The notes under the pieces are model-generated. The model was not told the DNA's origin. It did no database searches and saw only the letters and a list, made by a program, of their open reading frames with translations. This document shows, in pieces, positions 7,090-13,599 of a stretch of DNA of 16,156 bases. How positions within the stretch are numbered: position 1 is the stretch's first letter; every line of letters starts with the position of its first letter. The position numbers were made by a program, and so were the translations under genes. Origin of the DNA: Actinomycetes bacterium (GTDB lineage Bacteria > Actinomycetota > Acidimicrobiia > Acidimicrobiales > Palsa-688); NCBI GenBank assembly GCA_021816565.1, contig JAKAXN010000066.1, positions 1-16,156 on the forward strand. The letters are read 5' to 3'.

Positions 7090-7095
7090 TAGGGT
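7090..7095 (+). promoter_or_regulatory. -10-like element for the VOC gene (leaderless)
   Basis: TAGGGT ends 6 nt before the GTG at 7102, leaving no ribosome-binding site; fits a leaderless transcript. No -35 is visible. Confidence 0.45.
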
Positions 7096-7101
7096 CGGCC
7101 C

Positions 7102-7719
7102 GTGGCCGCCATCGACTACCTGGAAATTTCCGACCCGCCGGCTCTGTGGCGGGAGCTGGGCTTCGCCGTGGACGGCGGCGCCTGCCGGGTCGGCGGGACG
7201 GTCATCGGGCTCGGAGCGGCGGGGCGGGGCGTCACCGGGTGGCGGCTGAGCGGCACCGCTCCGCTGCCCGGGCTGCCGGAGGCCGGGGAAGCCCGCTGGC
7301 CCGACCCCCCGAACGGGCCGGATCCGAATGGGCCGCACCCGAACGGCGTGGTCGGTCTCGACCACGTGGTGGTCACCACCCCCGACCTGGACCGCACGGT
7401 GGCCGCGTTCGAGGGCGCCGGGCTGGCCCTGCGCCGCACCCGGGCCACAGGGACGCCGGGCGAGCCGCTGGTCCAGGCCTTCTTCAAGCTCGGCGATACC
7501 GTCGTGGAGGTGGTGGGGCCGCCCGGCCGCCCCGAGCCCGGCGCGGCCCGCTTCTGGGGCCTGGCGTTCACCGTCTCGGACCTCGCCGCCACCGCCGCGT
7601 TCCTGGGGGACCGGCTGCGGCCGGCGAAGGACGCGGTCCAGCCCGGCCGTCGGATCGCCACCCTCGACCGGTCGGCCGGATCGGCCCTGCCCCTGGCGTT
7701 CATGTCCCGCCGGGCCTGA
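7102..7719 (+). CDS. VOC-family (glyoxalase/bleomycin-resistance-like) protein
   Basis: A 205-residue protein with a clear vicinal-oxygen-chelate module in its C-terminal half: GLDHVVVTTPDLDRTVAAF (85-103) with metal-ligand candidate His88, and VVEVVGP with Glu137, followed by the second beta-alpha-beta unit WGLAFTVSDLAATAAFL (152-168). The N-terminal 60 residues (DYLEISDPPALWRELGF, then a glycine-rich strand) look like a degenerate half-module. A short repeated linker, three PNG units within residues 70-82, joins the two. VOC proteins include dioxygenases, isomerases and lyases; none can be chosen here. The GTG start follows a TAGGGT hexamer by 6 nt. The TetR gene follows in the same direction after 57 bp with its own promoter and operator, so it may regulate this gene, though the operator lies downstream of it. 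Confidence 0.8.
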   Translation: MAAIDYLEISDPPALWRELGFAVDGGACRVGGTVIGLGAAGRGVTGWRLSGTAPLPGLPEAGEARWPDPPNGPDPNGPHPNGVVGLDHVVVTTPDLDRTVAAFEGAGLALRRTRATGTPGEPLVQAFFKLGDTVVEVVGPPGRPEPGAARFWGLAFTVSDLAATAAFLGDRLRPAKDAVQPGRRIATLDRSAGSALPLAFMSRRA

Positions 7720-7732
7720 GCGGGAGCTCAGC

Positions 7733-7758
7733 TGCGACAGCGCAGCGCCGTTGTCGCA
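7733..7758. promoter_or_regulatory. Palindromic operator in front of the TetR gene
   Basis: Ten-base arms TGCGACAGCG (7733-7742) and CGTTGTCGCA (7749-7758) are inverted copies with one mismatch and a 6-nt centre. The site ends 6 bp before the -10-like CATACT and covers the -35 region, exactly where a repressor would block transcription. Size and placement are those of a TetR-family autoregulatory operator. Confidence 0.7.
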
Positions 7759-7764
7759 CGATGG

Positions 7765-7770
7765 CATACT
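7765..7770 (+). promoter_or_regulatory. -10-like element for the TetR gene (leaderless)
   Basis: CATACT ends 6 nt before ATG 7777, with GGGGCC between; probable leaderless start, overlapped upstream by the palindromic operator. Confidence 0.5.
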
Positions 7771-7776
7771 GGGGCC

Positions 7777-8397
7777 ATGGCCGAGTGGGGTGACGGCACG
7801 GCCGCCCGCAGCCCGGGGTTCGAGGTGAGCGTGGGCGGGCTGCCCGAGCCCCCGCCGGCGGCCCTCGACCCGTACCTCGACGCCGCGGTGCGCTGCTTCG
7901 TCCGCTACGGGGTGAGCCGCACGTCGGTTCAGGACGTGGCGGCCGAGATGAAGGTCAACCGGACCACCGTCTACCGGCAGGTGGGCACCGTGGACGCCAT
8001 GCTCGGTCTGGTCAACGCCCGGGCCGTCAACCGCATCGTCGCCGAGGCCCTCCGCCGGGCCGGCCGGGCCCGTCCCACGGCCGAGTCGGTGGCCGTGCTG
8101 CTCGCCGAGCTGATCGAGATGGTGCGGGCCGACCCGGTGGTGCGCAAGGTCCTGGCCGACGAGATGCACCTGGTCGGCACCCTGGTGGCGGATCTGCCGG
8201 CCATGATCGACCGGGTGGTCGCATCGGTGGCGCCGGCCATGGAGACGGCCATGACGACCGGGGTGCTGGCCCGGCGGGACCCGGCGGTGGTGGCCGGGTG
8301 GATGACCCGGGTGGCGGCCACGTGCATCGTGGCTCCCCCGCCGGGGGACCTGCGGGCGTTCCTGTCGGAGGTGGTGGTGCCGCTCCTGGCGCCCTGA
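7777..8397 (+). CDS. TetR-family transcriptional regulator
   Basis: A 206-residue repressor-type regulator. The N-terminal DNA-binding domain spans about 33-80: LDAAVRCFVRYGVSRTSVQDVAAE followed by the recognition-helix region MKVNRTTVYRQVGTVDAML, a standard TetR pattern. The C-terminal helices (about 90-206) form the ligand and dimer domain and are not specific enough to name a ligand. The first 30 residues (WGDGTAARSPGFEVSVGG and proline-rich) are unusual for the family and could mean a later start, but no other start has a better signal, and ATG 7777 fits the -10-like CATACT at 7765-7770. The 26-bp palindrome at 7733-7758 is its likely own operator, implying autorepression. Candidate targets are its own gene, the upstream VOC gene or unlinked genes. 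Confidence 0.93.
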   Translation: MAEWGDGTAARSPGFEVSVGGLPEPPPAALDPYLDAAVRCFVRYGVSRTSVQDVAAEMKVNRTTVYRQVGTVDAMLGLVNARAVNRIVAEALRRAGRARPTAESVAVLLAELIEMVRADPVVRKVLADEMHLVGTLVADLPAMIDRVVASVAPAMETAMTTGVLARRDPAVVAGWMTRVAATCIVAPPPGDLRAFLSEVVVPLLAP

Positions 8398-8428
8398 GCC
8401 GTCATTCCGGGAAAAAATCCCCGCCCGG

Positions 8429-8458
8429 TGTAACAACCGGGGTGCGGAGGGCTATAAC
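8429..8458 (+). promoter_or_regulatory. Candidate promoter in the gene-free region
   Basis: TATAAC (8453-8458) is a good -10, with TGTAAC (8429-8434) 18 nt upstream as a poor -35. No gene on the plus strand follows; transcription from about 8465 would run into the structured segment 8467-8555. This stretch is more AT-rich than its surroundings. Confidence 0.4.
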
Positions 8459-8464
8459 AGGAGT

Positions 8465-8700
8465 CAGAGAAGCGGTTCGTGGCTACTGCCCCTGGCCGGC
8501 GGACCTGATGAGCCCGGTTTCCCTCCGCCCCTTCGGGAAACCGGGCTCGCTTCTCCTCTGCGGTCGTTTGGCGTCCCGAGCGAACCTCGGGCCGGAGGGC
8601 TCGCGTCCCCTGCCGGCGCCCGTCCCGACCGTTGGGCCGGGACGTCTGCCCCTGGCACCGGCGGGGGCTGCGAACCGGCTCCATGATGGGTGGGGCAGAA
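8465..8700 (+). ncRNA. Possible structured RNA in the 384-bp gene-free region 8398-8781
   Basis: No reading frame here has coding character on either strand. The sequence is rich in self-complementarity. A perfect 13-bp hairpin spans 8511-8523/8535-8547. An 8-bp stem, GAGAAGCG (8467-8474) with CGCTTCTC (8548-8555), closes around it and abuts its 3' arm directly, leaving a 36-nt one-sided bulge. Further on are 8575-8580/8586-8591, a nested pair 8612-8620/8654-8662 around 8621-8627/8638-8644, and an alternative TCTGCCCC (8645-8652) with GGGGCAGA (8692-8699). CTGCCCCTGGC occurs twice (8486-8496, 8646-8656). A promoter-like element lies just upstream. I do not recognise tmRNA, RNase P RNA, SRP RNA or a known riboswitch. 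Strand and ends are guesses; it could merely be a terminator zone between convergent genes. Confidence 0.3.
8511..8547. terminator. Strong 13-bp perfect hairpin between convergent genes
   Basis: Arms AGCCCGGTTTCCC and GGGAAACCGGGCT pair perfectly around an 11-nt C-rich loop. It stands 113 nt after the TetR stop and about 235 nt after the GGDEF stop on the other strand. Plus-strand sequence after it is pyrimidine-rich (CGCTTCTCCTCT) but not a true U-tract. Either a terminator or the core of a structured RNA. Confidence 0.5.
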
Positions 8701-8781
8701 CACCACAAACCCAACGGAACCCCAACTATCGGTGACGATACGGTGTCCGGACCGGCCGGGGGCTCAGGCGTGAGGGGCGGC

Positions 8782-10932
8782 TCAGACAGCCGGGCGCAGC
8801 ACCGCCCCGGTGGAGAGGGCGCAGCGGCTACCCCCGGACTTCTTGGCGCCGTACATGGCGGCGTCGGCGGCCGAGAGGATCTCGCTGGAGCTGTGGTCAC
8901 CGGAGTCGATGACCACCACTCCGATGCTGCAGCGGATGTCCATCGCCTGGTGGCCGATGACGATCGGCTCCGAGAGGACCGACAGGAGCTGGTTGGCCAC
9001 ATCGAGGGCCTCCTCCGGCCCCGGCACCGACGACAGCAGCACGGTGAACTCGTCCCCACCCAACCGGGCCACCAGATCCTCGGCCCGGACGCTGTTGCGC
9101 AGCCGGCTGGCCACGGTCAGGAGCAGTTGATCGCCGGCGGCGTGGCCCAGGCTGTCGTTGACCTGCTTGAAACCGTCCAGGTCGATGAAGAGCAGCGCCG
9201 GTCGCCTCTCGCCGCAGCGGTCCCGCATCTCCGCCTCCAGCCGGTCGCTGAGCACCCTCCGGTTGGCGATGCCGGTCAGCGGGTCGCTGGCAGCCTGGCG
9301 GTGCACCCGGTCCATGAGCTCGAACTTGTCGAGGGCGTTGGTGGCCTGCCCGGCCAGGGCCGCGAGCTTGTCGAACAGCGCCGGGGAGAGGTTCGGCACC
9401 GGGGAGCCGGCGGCCCATCCGGCCAGGAGCACGCCGTGCACCCCGTCGGAGCCCCGCACCGGCACCACGGCGATCAGCCGGGTGCGGAAGCGGGCCAGCA
9501 GCCCCCGGAGGAACGGGTCGTCGCAGTCATCCCGGTACACCAGGGGGGCCTCGGGGTTGGCCAGCATCCGGGCCAGCTCGCCGGTGTCGGCGAATCCGAT
9601 GGTCACCTCCGGGAGGAGGGGGACCAGGTCCTGCGGCCAGCCCGAGTGGCCGAGGACGCGCAGGGCCCGCCCCTCCTCGTCGAAGAGCAGGGTGGTGGCC
9701 ACGTCGGAGGCCACCACGGTACGGGCGGCCGGGGCCAGTGCCGCCGAGATCTCCTCCCTGGTGCGGGCCTGCTGGAGCTGGCTGGCCAGATCCAGCAGGG
9801 TCTCGGCGGTGCGGCGCCGGTCCTCGGCGTCGGCCACGGCGGTGACGGCCTCCAGGGCGGTGGCCGCCAGTCCGGCGTAGGACTCGAGCAGCGTGGCCTC
9901 GTAGTCCAGGAACTCGTAGCGGGCGAAGACGGCCAGCGTCCCGTAGGAGCGGGTGGAGGTCCGGAAGTCCGCGCTGAGCACGTAGTGCCCGGCGAGTTCC
10001 ACGTCCCGGCCGGCCAGGAGGTCAGAGGCCAGCGACTCGGCCTGGTCGGGCCCGAAACCGTCGGCGCGGACCCGGGGGGGCTGGTCGGCGCTGACCCGGG
10101 CGGCCAGCACGAACCGCTCGGCGTTCACCGCGGAGCCGGCCCGCCAGGCGATGGCGTCGATGACCTCCTCGACGTCGGTGCTGGCCACCAGGTCGCTGAG
10201 CGTGGCCTGGAGCTGGCGCAGCCGGTCGAGCAGCGCCTCCGCCGCGACCGAGCGGTCCCGGTGCAGCCGCAACCGCCCGTTGCGCCGTTGCCACTTGAGT
10301 TGGTACTCGCACTCGGCGGCACCGTGCACCTGGCAGCGAGGGTGTTCGACGGAGGCCGGCGGGCGGCCGAAGAGGACCGGCACCTGGGTGAGCAGGCCGG
10401 CGGTGTAGTCGCAGTCGAAGCGGCTGGGGGCGTACTCGTCGCGGACCCGGTAGAAGACGGTGGCGTTGGCCGAGGTCACCTGCTCGGCCCGCATGCTCCC
10501 CACGGTGGAGAACTTGCCGTTGGCCCGGGCGATGGCCCGCACCACGGTGGCCGGGGACCCGAGCAGGCCCAGCGCTATCCGGAGGGACTTGCCCACCGAC
10601 GACCCGAGTACCGTCTCCCCGATGGCCCGGGCCACGTCCGGTCGGCCCGTTACCTGGGCTGCCGCCTCGAACAGCCGGATCTTCTGGGCGTAGGACGACC
10701 ACAGTCTCTCGTCCTCGAGCTCCCGGACCGGACGGGTCTCACCGGCCAGGGCCAGCATCTCCGCCACTGCCGCATCTCCCAGCTGAGCCCGCACGAATTC
10801 GACTATCAGTCGCATCGTCAGTCCGGCCGTCTCCCGGGGTCCGGTCGGGACCGGCCGCAGGTCGCGGTCGGCCCGCTGCGCTGCAGCCGGTGCCGGCCCG
10901 GCCCCGCCCCCACTCCCCGCCATCGGGATCAT
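8782..10932 (-). CDS. Diguanylate cyclase with V4R-like and tandem GAF sensor domains
   Basis: A 716-residue signalling protein predicted to make c-di-GMP. Order: a proline/alanine-rich start; a sensor module (about 40-215) ending in FDCDYTAGLLTQVPVLFG and EHPRCQVHGAAECEYQLKW, which resembles V4R/heme-NO-binding-associated domains with conserved Cys200 and Cys208; a helical linker; two GAF-like domains (about 245-365 and 380-535); and a GGDEF domain (about 545-710). The active-site motif GGDEF is intact at 625-629, metal-binding FIDLDGFK is at 582-589, and the inhibitory I-site RAED is at 616-619, five residues before GGDEF. The enzyme is thus probably active and product-inhibited. No transmembrane segment is visible. 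ATG 10932 lies 7 nt after a -10-like GATAGT; AGAGGT overlaps that gap, and ATG 10923 is an alternative start. The nearby EAL protein would oppose it. Confidence 0.92.
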   Translation of the reverse strand: MIPMAGSGGGAGPAPAAAQRADRDLRPVPTGPRETAGLTMRLIVEFVRAQLGDAAVAEMLALAGETRPVRELEDERLWSSYAQKIRLFEAAAQVTGRPDVARAIGETVLGSSVGKSLRIALGLLGSPATVVRAIARANGKFSTVGSMRAEQVTSANATVFYRVRDEYAPSRFDCDYTAGLLTQVPVLFGRPPASVEHPRCQVHGAAECEYQLKWQRRNGRLRLHRDRSVAAEALLDRLRQLQATLSDLVASTDVEEVIDAIAWRAGSAVNAERFVLAARVSADQPPRVRADGFGPDQAESLASDLLAGRDVELAGHYVLSADFRTSTRSYGTLAVFARYEFLDYEATLLESYAGLAATALEAVTAVADAEDRRRTAETLLDLASQLQQARTREEISAALAPAARTVVASDVATTLLFDEEGRALRVLGHSGWPQDLVPLLPEVTIGFADTGELARMLANPEAPLVYRDDCDDPFLRGLLARFRTRLIAVVPVRGSDGVHGVLLAGWAAGSPVPNLSPALFDKLAALAGQATNALDKFELMDRVHRQAASDPLTGIANRRVLSDRLEAEMRDRCGERRPALLFIDLDGFKQVNDSLGHAAGDQLLLTVASRLRNSVRAEDLVARLGGDEFTVLLSSVPGPEEALDVANQLLSVLSEPIVIGHQAMDIRCSIGVVVIDSGDHSSSEILSAADAAMYGAKKSGGSRCALSTGAVLRPAV

Positions 10933-10939
10933 GACCTCT

Positions 10940-10945
10940 ACTATC
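10940..10945 (-). promoter_or_regulatory. -10-like element for the diguanylate cyclase gene
   Basis: On the minus strand GATAGT ends 7 nt before ATG 10932. The intervening AGAGGTC could act as a very close Shine-Dalgarno for the second ATG (10923), so leaderless initiation is likely but not certain. Confidence 0.4.
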
Positions 10946-11047
10946 GGCGGCCCGGGCGGGCGGGAATAGCCCCCTTTTTCCCGTACCCGCCGGGAGGCCC
11001 GGATCCGGCAGGACCGGAATGCGACGAAAGGCTCGTATCCCTCCGCC

Positions 11048-11566
11048 CTAGTCCAGGCGGCGCAGCCCGTCCCGGTAGCGCTCGGTGTTGTGCACGTACA
11101 CCTCGGCCATGGCCCGGATCAGGTCCGGGTCGGACCGGCCCTCCTTGATCACCGCCGGCACGCCCACCGCCAGGGCCCGCTCCGGGACGTCCATCTTGTT
11201 GGTCACCACCGCCCCCCCTCCGACGGTGGCGCCGGCGCCGATCCGGGCCCGGTGGAGGACCGCCGATCCCACCCCGATCAGAGCCCGGTCCTCGACGGTG
11301 CAGCCCTCCAGGTGGGCCAGGTGGCCGATCACCACCCAGTCGCCCACGACGGTGTCGAGCTCGGAGGTGGCGTGTATCACCGCCCCGTCCTGGACGTTGC
11401 TGGCCTCGCCGATGGTGATCATCCCGTAGTCGCCCCTCAGCACGGCCTGGGGCCACACGCTGGCGCGCGGCCCCAGCCGTACCGCTCCTATCACCGTGGC
11501 GTCGGGGTGCACGAAGGCCGTCTCGTGGATTTCGGGGATGCGGTCTCCGATGGCGTAGATGCTCAC
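11048..11566 (-). CDS. Gamma-carbonic-anhydrase-like left-handed beta-helix protein
   Basis: About 172 residues of hexapeptide repeats (for example TVIGAVRLGPRASVWPQAVL and the ALIGVGSAVLHRARIGAGA region), then a C-terminal helix, as in the gamma-carbonic anhydrase/PaaY/YrdA family of trimers. Conserved RGD (44-46), Gln59 and His65 are present, as is His82 in VVIGHLAHLEGC. The third zinc ligand, a His two residues before the GC in canonical members, is Glu87 here, with an extra His85 nearby. Carbonic anhydrase activity is thus uncertain; a thioesterase, acyltransferase or inactive role is possible. I chose GTG 11566, giving the usual MSIYAIGD start, because TAGCGT lies 7 nt upstream; GTG 11575 is an alternative adding three residues. 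The DinB-type gene ends 18 nt upstream on the same strand, so readthrough is also likely. Confidence 0.85.
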   Translation of the reverse strand: MSIYAIGDRIPEIHETAFVHPDATVIGAVRLGPRASVWPQAVLRGDYGMITIGEASNVQDGAVIHATSELDTVVGDWVVIGHLAHLEGCTVEDRALIGVGSAVLHRARIGAGATVGGGAVVTNKMDVPERALAVGVPAVIKEGRSDPDLIRAMAEVYVHNTERYRDGLRRLD

Positions 11567-11573
11567 CCCTTCC

Positions 11574-11579
11574 ACGCTA
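11574..11579 (-). promoter_or_regulatory. -10-like element for the gamma-CA-like gene (leaderless)
   Basis: On the minus strand TAGCGT ends 7 nt before GTG 11566. The intervening GGAAGGG touches the start codon and is too close to act as a normal Shine-Dalgarno. The element falls in the short gap after the upstream gene's stop. Confidence 0.35.
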
Positions 11580-11584
11580 CCGGC

Positions 11585-12181
11585 CTACGCCGGCCCGACC
11601 CCCGGCCGGCGACCCATGAAGGCGGCCAGGCGGTCCCACCCGTCGGCACCTTCGGGGGCGGGGACCTCCGAGCCGAACGGCGAGCCCTCGCCGGCCAGGT
11701 TGCGGTACTGCGGCTGCAGCATGGCCCGGGCCGCGTCGAGGGCGACCGGGGCCAGGTCCGCGTCGAGGGCGTCCCGCCGCCCGGTCGCCGCAGCCAGATC
11801 CCAGGCGTGGCAGGCCAGCTCGGCCAGGTACATGTCCACCAGCGTGGACCCCCGGTACGTCTCACCCCACGGCATGGTGACGGTCCGGGCCAGGCTGGCG
11901 TCGTCGGACCAGGCCGACTCCGCCTCCTCGGCCGCCCGCCGGAGCCGGTCGGGTGCCTCGGCCAGGGTCACCGCCGGGAACTCCCCGGAGCCCGGGGGCT
12001 CGCCCCGGCCCAGGGCCGCGGCCCGGAACCCGGCGCCGACGAGGTGGTCGATCAGGGCCTGCACGTCGTAGTCCGGGCAGGCGGTGGGAAGCCCGAGCTG
12101 GGTGCTGCTGACGGCCTCCACCACCCGGGCCGCGTGCTCGTACGAGTGCAGCAGGGCGGGCCGGCGGTCGGTCTCTGTCAT
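11585..12181 (-). CDS. TIGR03086-type metal-binding protein (DinB/mycothiol-dependent maleylpyruvate isomerase superfamily)
   Basis: A 198-residue protein with the pattern of actinobacterial TIGR03086 proteins: TACPDYDVQALIDHLVGAGF (33-52) with His46, and DMYLAELACHAWDLAAATG (116-134) with Glu121 and His125. These fit the His/Glu metal site of DinB-like four-helix proteins. Relatives include mycothiol-dependent maleylpyruvate isomerase and mycothiol S-transferases, so a mycothiol-linked transfer or detoxification role is possible, but the substrate is unknown. The start is ATG 12181, preceded by a near-perfect AGGAGGAG ending 5 nt before it; the frame stays open further upstream without a better start. 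It reads toward the gamma-CA-like gene (18-nt gap), so the two may be cotranscribed. Upstream it diverges from the secreted-protein gene across about 205 bp. Confidence 0.85.
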   Translation of the reverse strand: MTETDRRPALLHSYEHAARVVEAVSSTQLGLPTACPDYDVQALIDHLVGAGFRAAALGRGEPPGSGEFPAVTLAEAPDRLRRAAEEAESAWSDDASLARTVTMPWGETYRGSTLVDMYLAELACHAWDLAAATGRRDALDADLAPVALDAARAMLQPQYRNLAGEGSPFGSEVPAPEGADGWDRLAAFMGRRPGVGPA

Positions 12182-12217
12182 GGTCACTCCTCCTGGTTGG
12201 TCCACGGAGGTCATCCT

Positions 12218-12243
12218 GGAACCCCTGGAGGACAGTTGGCGTC
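12218..12243 (+). promoter_or_regulatory. Possible ECF-sigma-type promoter
   Basis: GGAAC (12218-12222), 17 nt and CGTC (12240-12243) match the general form of actinobacterial ECF promoters and point toward the secreted-protein gene, with an implied leader of about 140 nt. Short motifs like this occur by chance. Confidence 0.2.
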
Positions 12244-12321
12244 CGGGTTGGAAGGTTTTGCCCGGGCGGCCGTCGAAGTACTGACCGAGCAGAGCGAAGC
12301 GGTAGCTGTAGTGGTGCGGAG

Positions 12322-12358
12322 ACCGGCCCACTCCCGCCGGCGGCGGCGGTGGGCCGGT
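12322..12358. promoter_or_regulatory. Inverted repeat upstream of the secreted-protein gene
   Basis: Perfect 10-bp arms ACCGGCCCAC (12322-12331) and GTGGGCCGGT (12349-12358) flank a 17-nt GC-rich loop, 28 bp before ATG 12387. In mRNA it would form a stable hairpin just ahead of the GGGGGAGG ribosome-binding site; as DNA it could be an operator. Confidence 0.45.
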
Positions 12359-12386
12359 GTCGGGAGCCTGATCGGGGGAGGCTGGG

Positions 12387-13580
12387 ATGGGCGCTCAGGA
12401 CGTCGCAACGTTCGGGGACGGTGCCGGAGGGGCGCACCGCAGGCGACGGTCCCACCGGCGGGTGGCGGCGGTCATCGGGGCCACCGCCGGGCTGGTCTGC
12501 GCTCCGGTGCCGGCGGCGTCGGCGAGCAGCTCTCCCGGCCCGGCCGTCGTACTGCCCGACGGCCGGCACCTGCCGTGCCCGGACGAGACCTTCCCCGCCC
12601 CCGGGACGCCCCGCAGCGCCGCGCCCACCCCCTACGAGATCCCCTTCACCGCCACCGTGGGCCGCACCTCGCCGCTCGGGGTGCGCGAGGGAGGGTACCT
12701 GAGCATCGCCAACAGTCTGGTCACGGTGACCCTCGGCGGACCCGTGCAGACCGACCCGGTCACCGGTGAGACCTACGGGACCATCCACGCCTACGCCTGC
12801 GGGCTGGTACGGCTGCCGGGTGAGAGCGGGACCATCGGCGGGGCATACGGCAGTGGAAGTGACAGCACCTTCAACGACGACTTCGTCTTCTACCCGGACC
12901 AGATCAACGTGGCGCTCGGCATCACCGGCATCCCGGGTCTCCCGATAGTGAGCGCCTACGGCGCCGTGGACGGCCAGCTGACGGCCCAGATCCAGAGGAA
13001 GCCGGCCGCCAACGGTGGCCTCGAAGTGCTCTTCTACGGCGGGGCCAAGTCCACCGCCGACTACGGCCCGGCCCTGGCCGCCCTGGCGTCCCAGCTCGGA
13101 CCCACGACCGGGGTGACCCTGCCACCGTCGCTGCAGAGCCTGCTCGGCAACCTCCAGTCGAGCGTCACCTCCGGGGCCGGCGCGGCGTGCACGCTGGTCA
13201 TCGGTGACGCCGCCACCCAGGGGGTGAGCGACATCGCCGCCACCGGACTGACCCCGGCGGAAGCCACCTCGCAGTTCACCCTCACCACCGGGAAGAGCGG
13301 CCTGCTCAGTGGTCGGCCGGTGACCGGCCCGATCACCTCGGCTCAGGCCACGCTGGTGGCCAATGACTTCCCGGTGGGGGCCATAGTCCCCGACCCGGCC
13401 CCGGGCCGCCACAGCACCAGGCCGGCCCCCGGCTACCCGGGGACCCCGTACTGCAGCGCCCAGAACGCCTCGCTGCTCAACAACCTCCTGGGCCTGCCTT
13501 CCGTTCCGGACCCGGCCACCGGTCGCTACCCGAACACGTTCGTGGCGCCGGGCACCTTCTCGGTGTTCGTCTCCTCCTAG
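12387..13580 (+). CDS. Secreted protein of unknown function
   Basis: I do not recognise the family. The 397-residue product begins with an arginine-rich n-region (HRRRRSHRR, 17-25), a hydrophobic core (VAAVIGATAGLVCAPVPAA) and a likely signal-peptidase site after ASA at about 47. The arginines resemble a Tat signal only loosely (no clear twin-arginine consensus), so Sec export is assumed. The mature part (about 350 aa) is Gly/Thr/Ser/Pro-rich, probably mostly beta strand, with four cysteines (HLPCPDE, AYACGL, GAACTLV, PYCSAQ) that could form two disulfides. There is no lipobox, anchor or known catalytic motif. The gene ends 19 bp before the convergent lipoprotein gene. The start is supported by GGGGGAGG about 5 nt upstream of the ATG. 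Four frames of evidence agree on export; any function (surface, adhesion, enzyme) is unknown. Confidence 0.8.
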   Translation: MGAQDVATFGDGAGGAHRRRRSHRRVAAVIGATAGLVCAPVPAASASSSPGPAVVLPDGRHLPCPDETFPAPGTPRSAAPTPYEIPFTATVGRTSPLGVREGGYLSIANSLVTVTLGGPVQTDPVTGETYGTIHAYACGLVRLPGESGTIGGAYGSGSDSTFNDDFVFYPDQINVALGITGIPGLPIVSAYGAVDGQLTAQIQRKPAANGGLEVLFYGGAKSTADYGPALAALASQLGPTTGVTLPPSLQSLLGNLQSSVTSGAGAACTLVIGDAATQGVSDIAATGLTPAEATSQFTLTTGKSGLLSGRPVTGPITSAQATLVANDFPVGAIVPDPAPGRHSTRPAPGYPGTPYCSAQNASLLNNLLGLPSVPDPATGRYPNTFVAPGTFSVFVSS

Positions 13581-13599
13581 GTTCGGCTGGACCCGGTAG

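Noticed and set aside
7309..7348. Three short PNG-encoding repeats in the VOC gene as a DNA repeat element
   Set aside because: The copies are imperfect and in frame inside the coding region; best seen as a linker of the protein.
8398..8781. tmRNA, RNase P RNA, SRP RNA or a c-di-GMP riboswitch in the gene-free region
   Set aside because: None of the conserved core sequences I know for these RNAs is present on either strand, and the GGDEF gene reads toward the region, so a riboswitch for it cannot be here.
10967..10991. CGGGAA...TTCCCG hairpin between the gamma-CA-like and GGDEF genes as a terminator
   Set aside because: Six-base stem without a following U-tract on the minus strand; too weak to call in such GC-rich DNA.
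8632..11148. 838-codon plus-strand open frame across the GGDEF gene
   Set aside because: It is antisense to a protein with GAF and GGDEF motifs, has Gly/His/Arg-rich low-complexity translation and no domain; it arises from high-GC codon bias.
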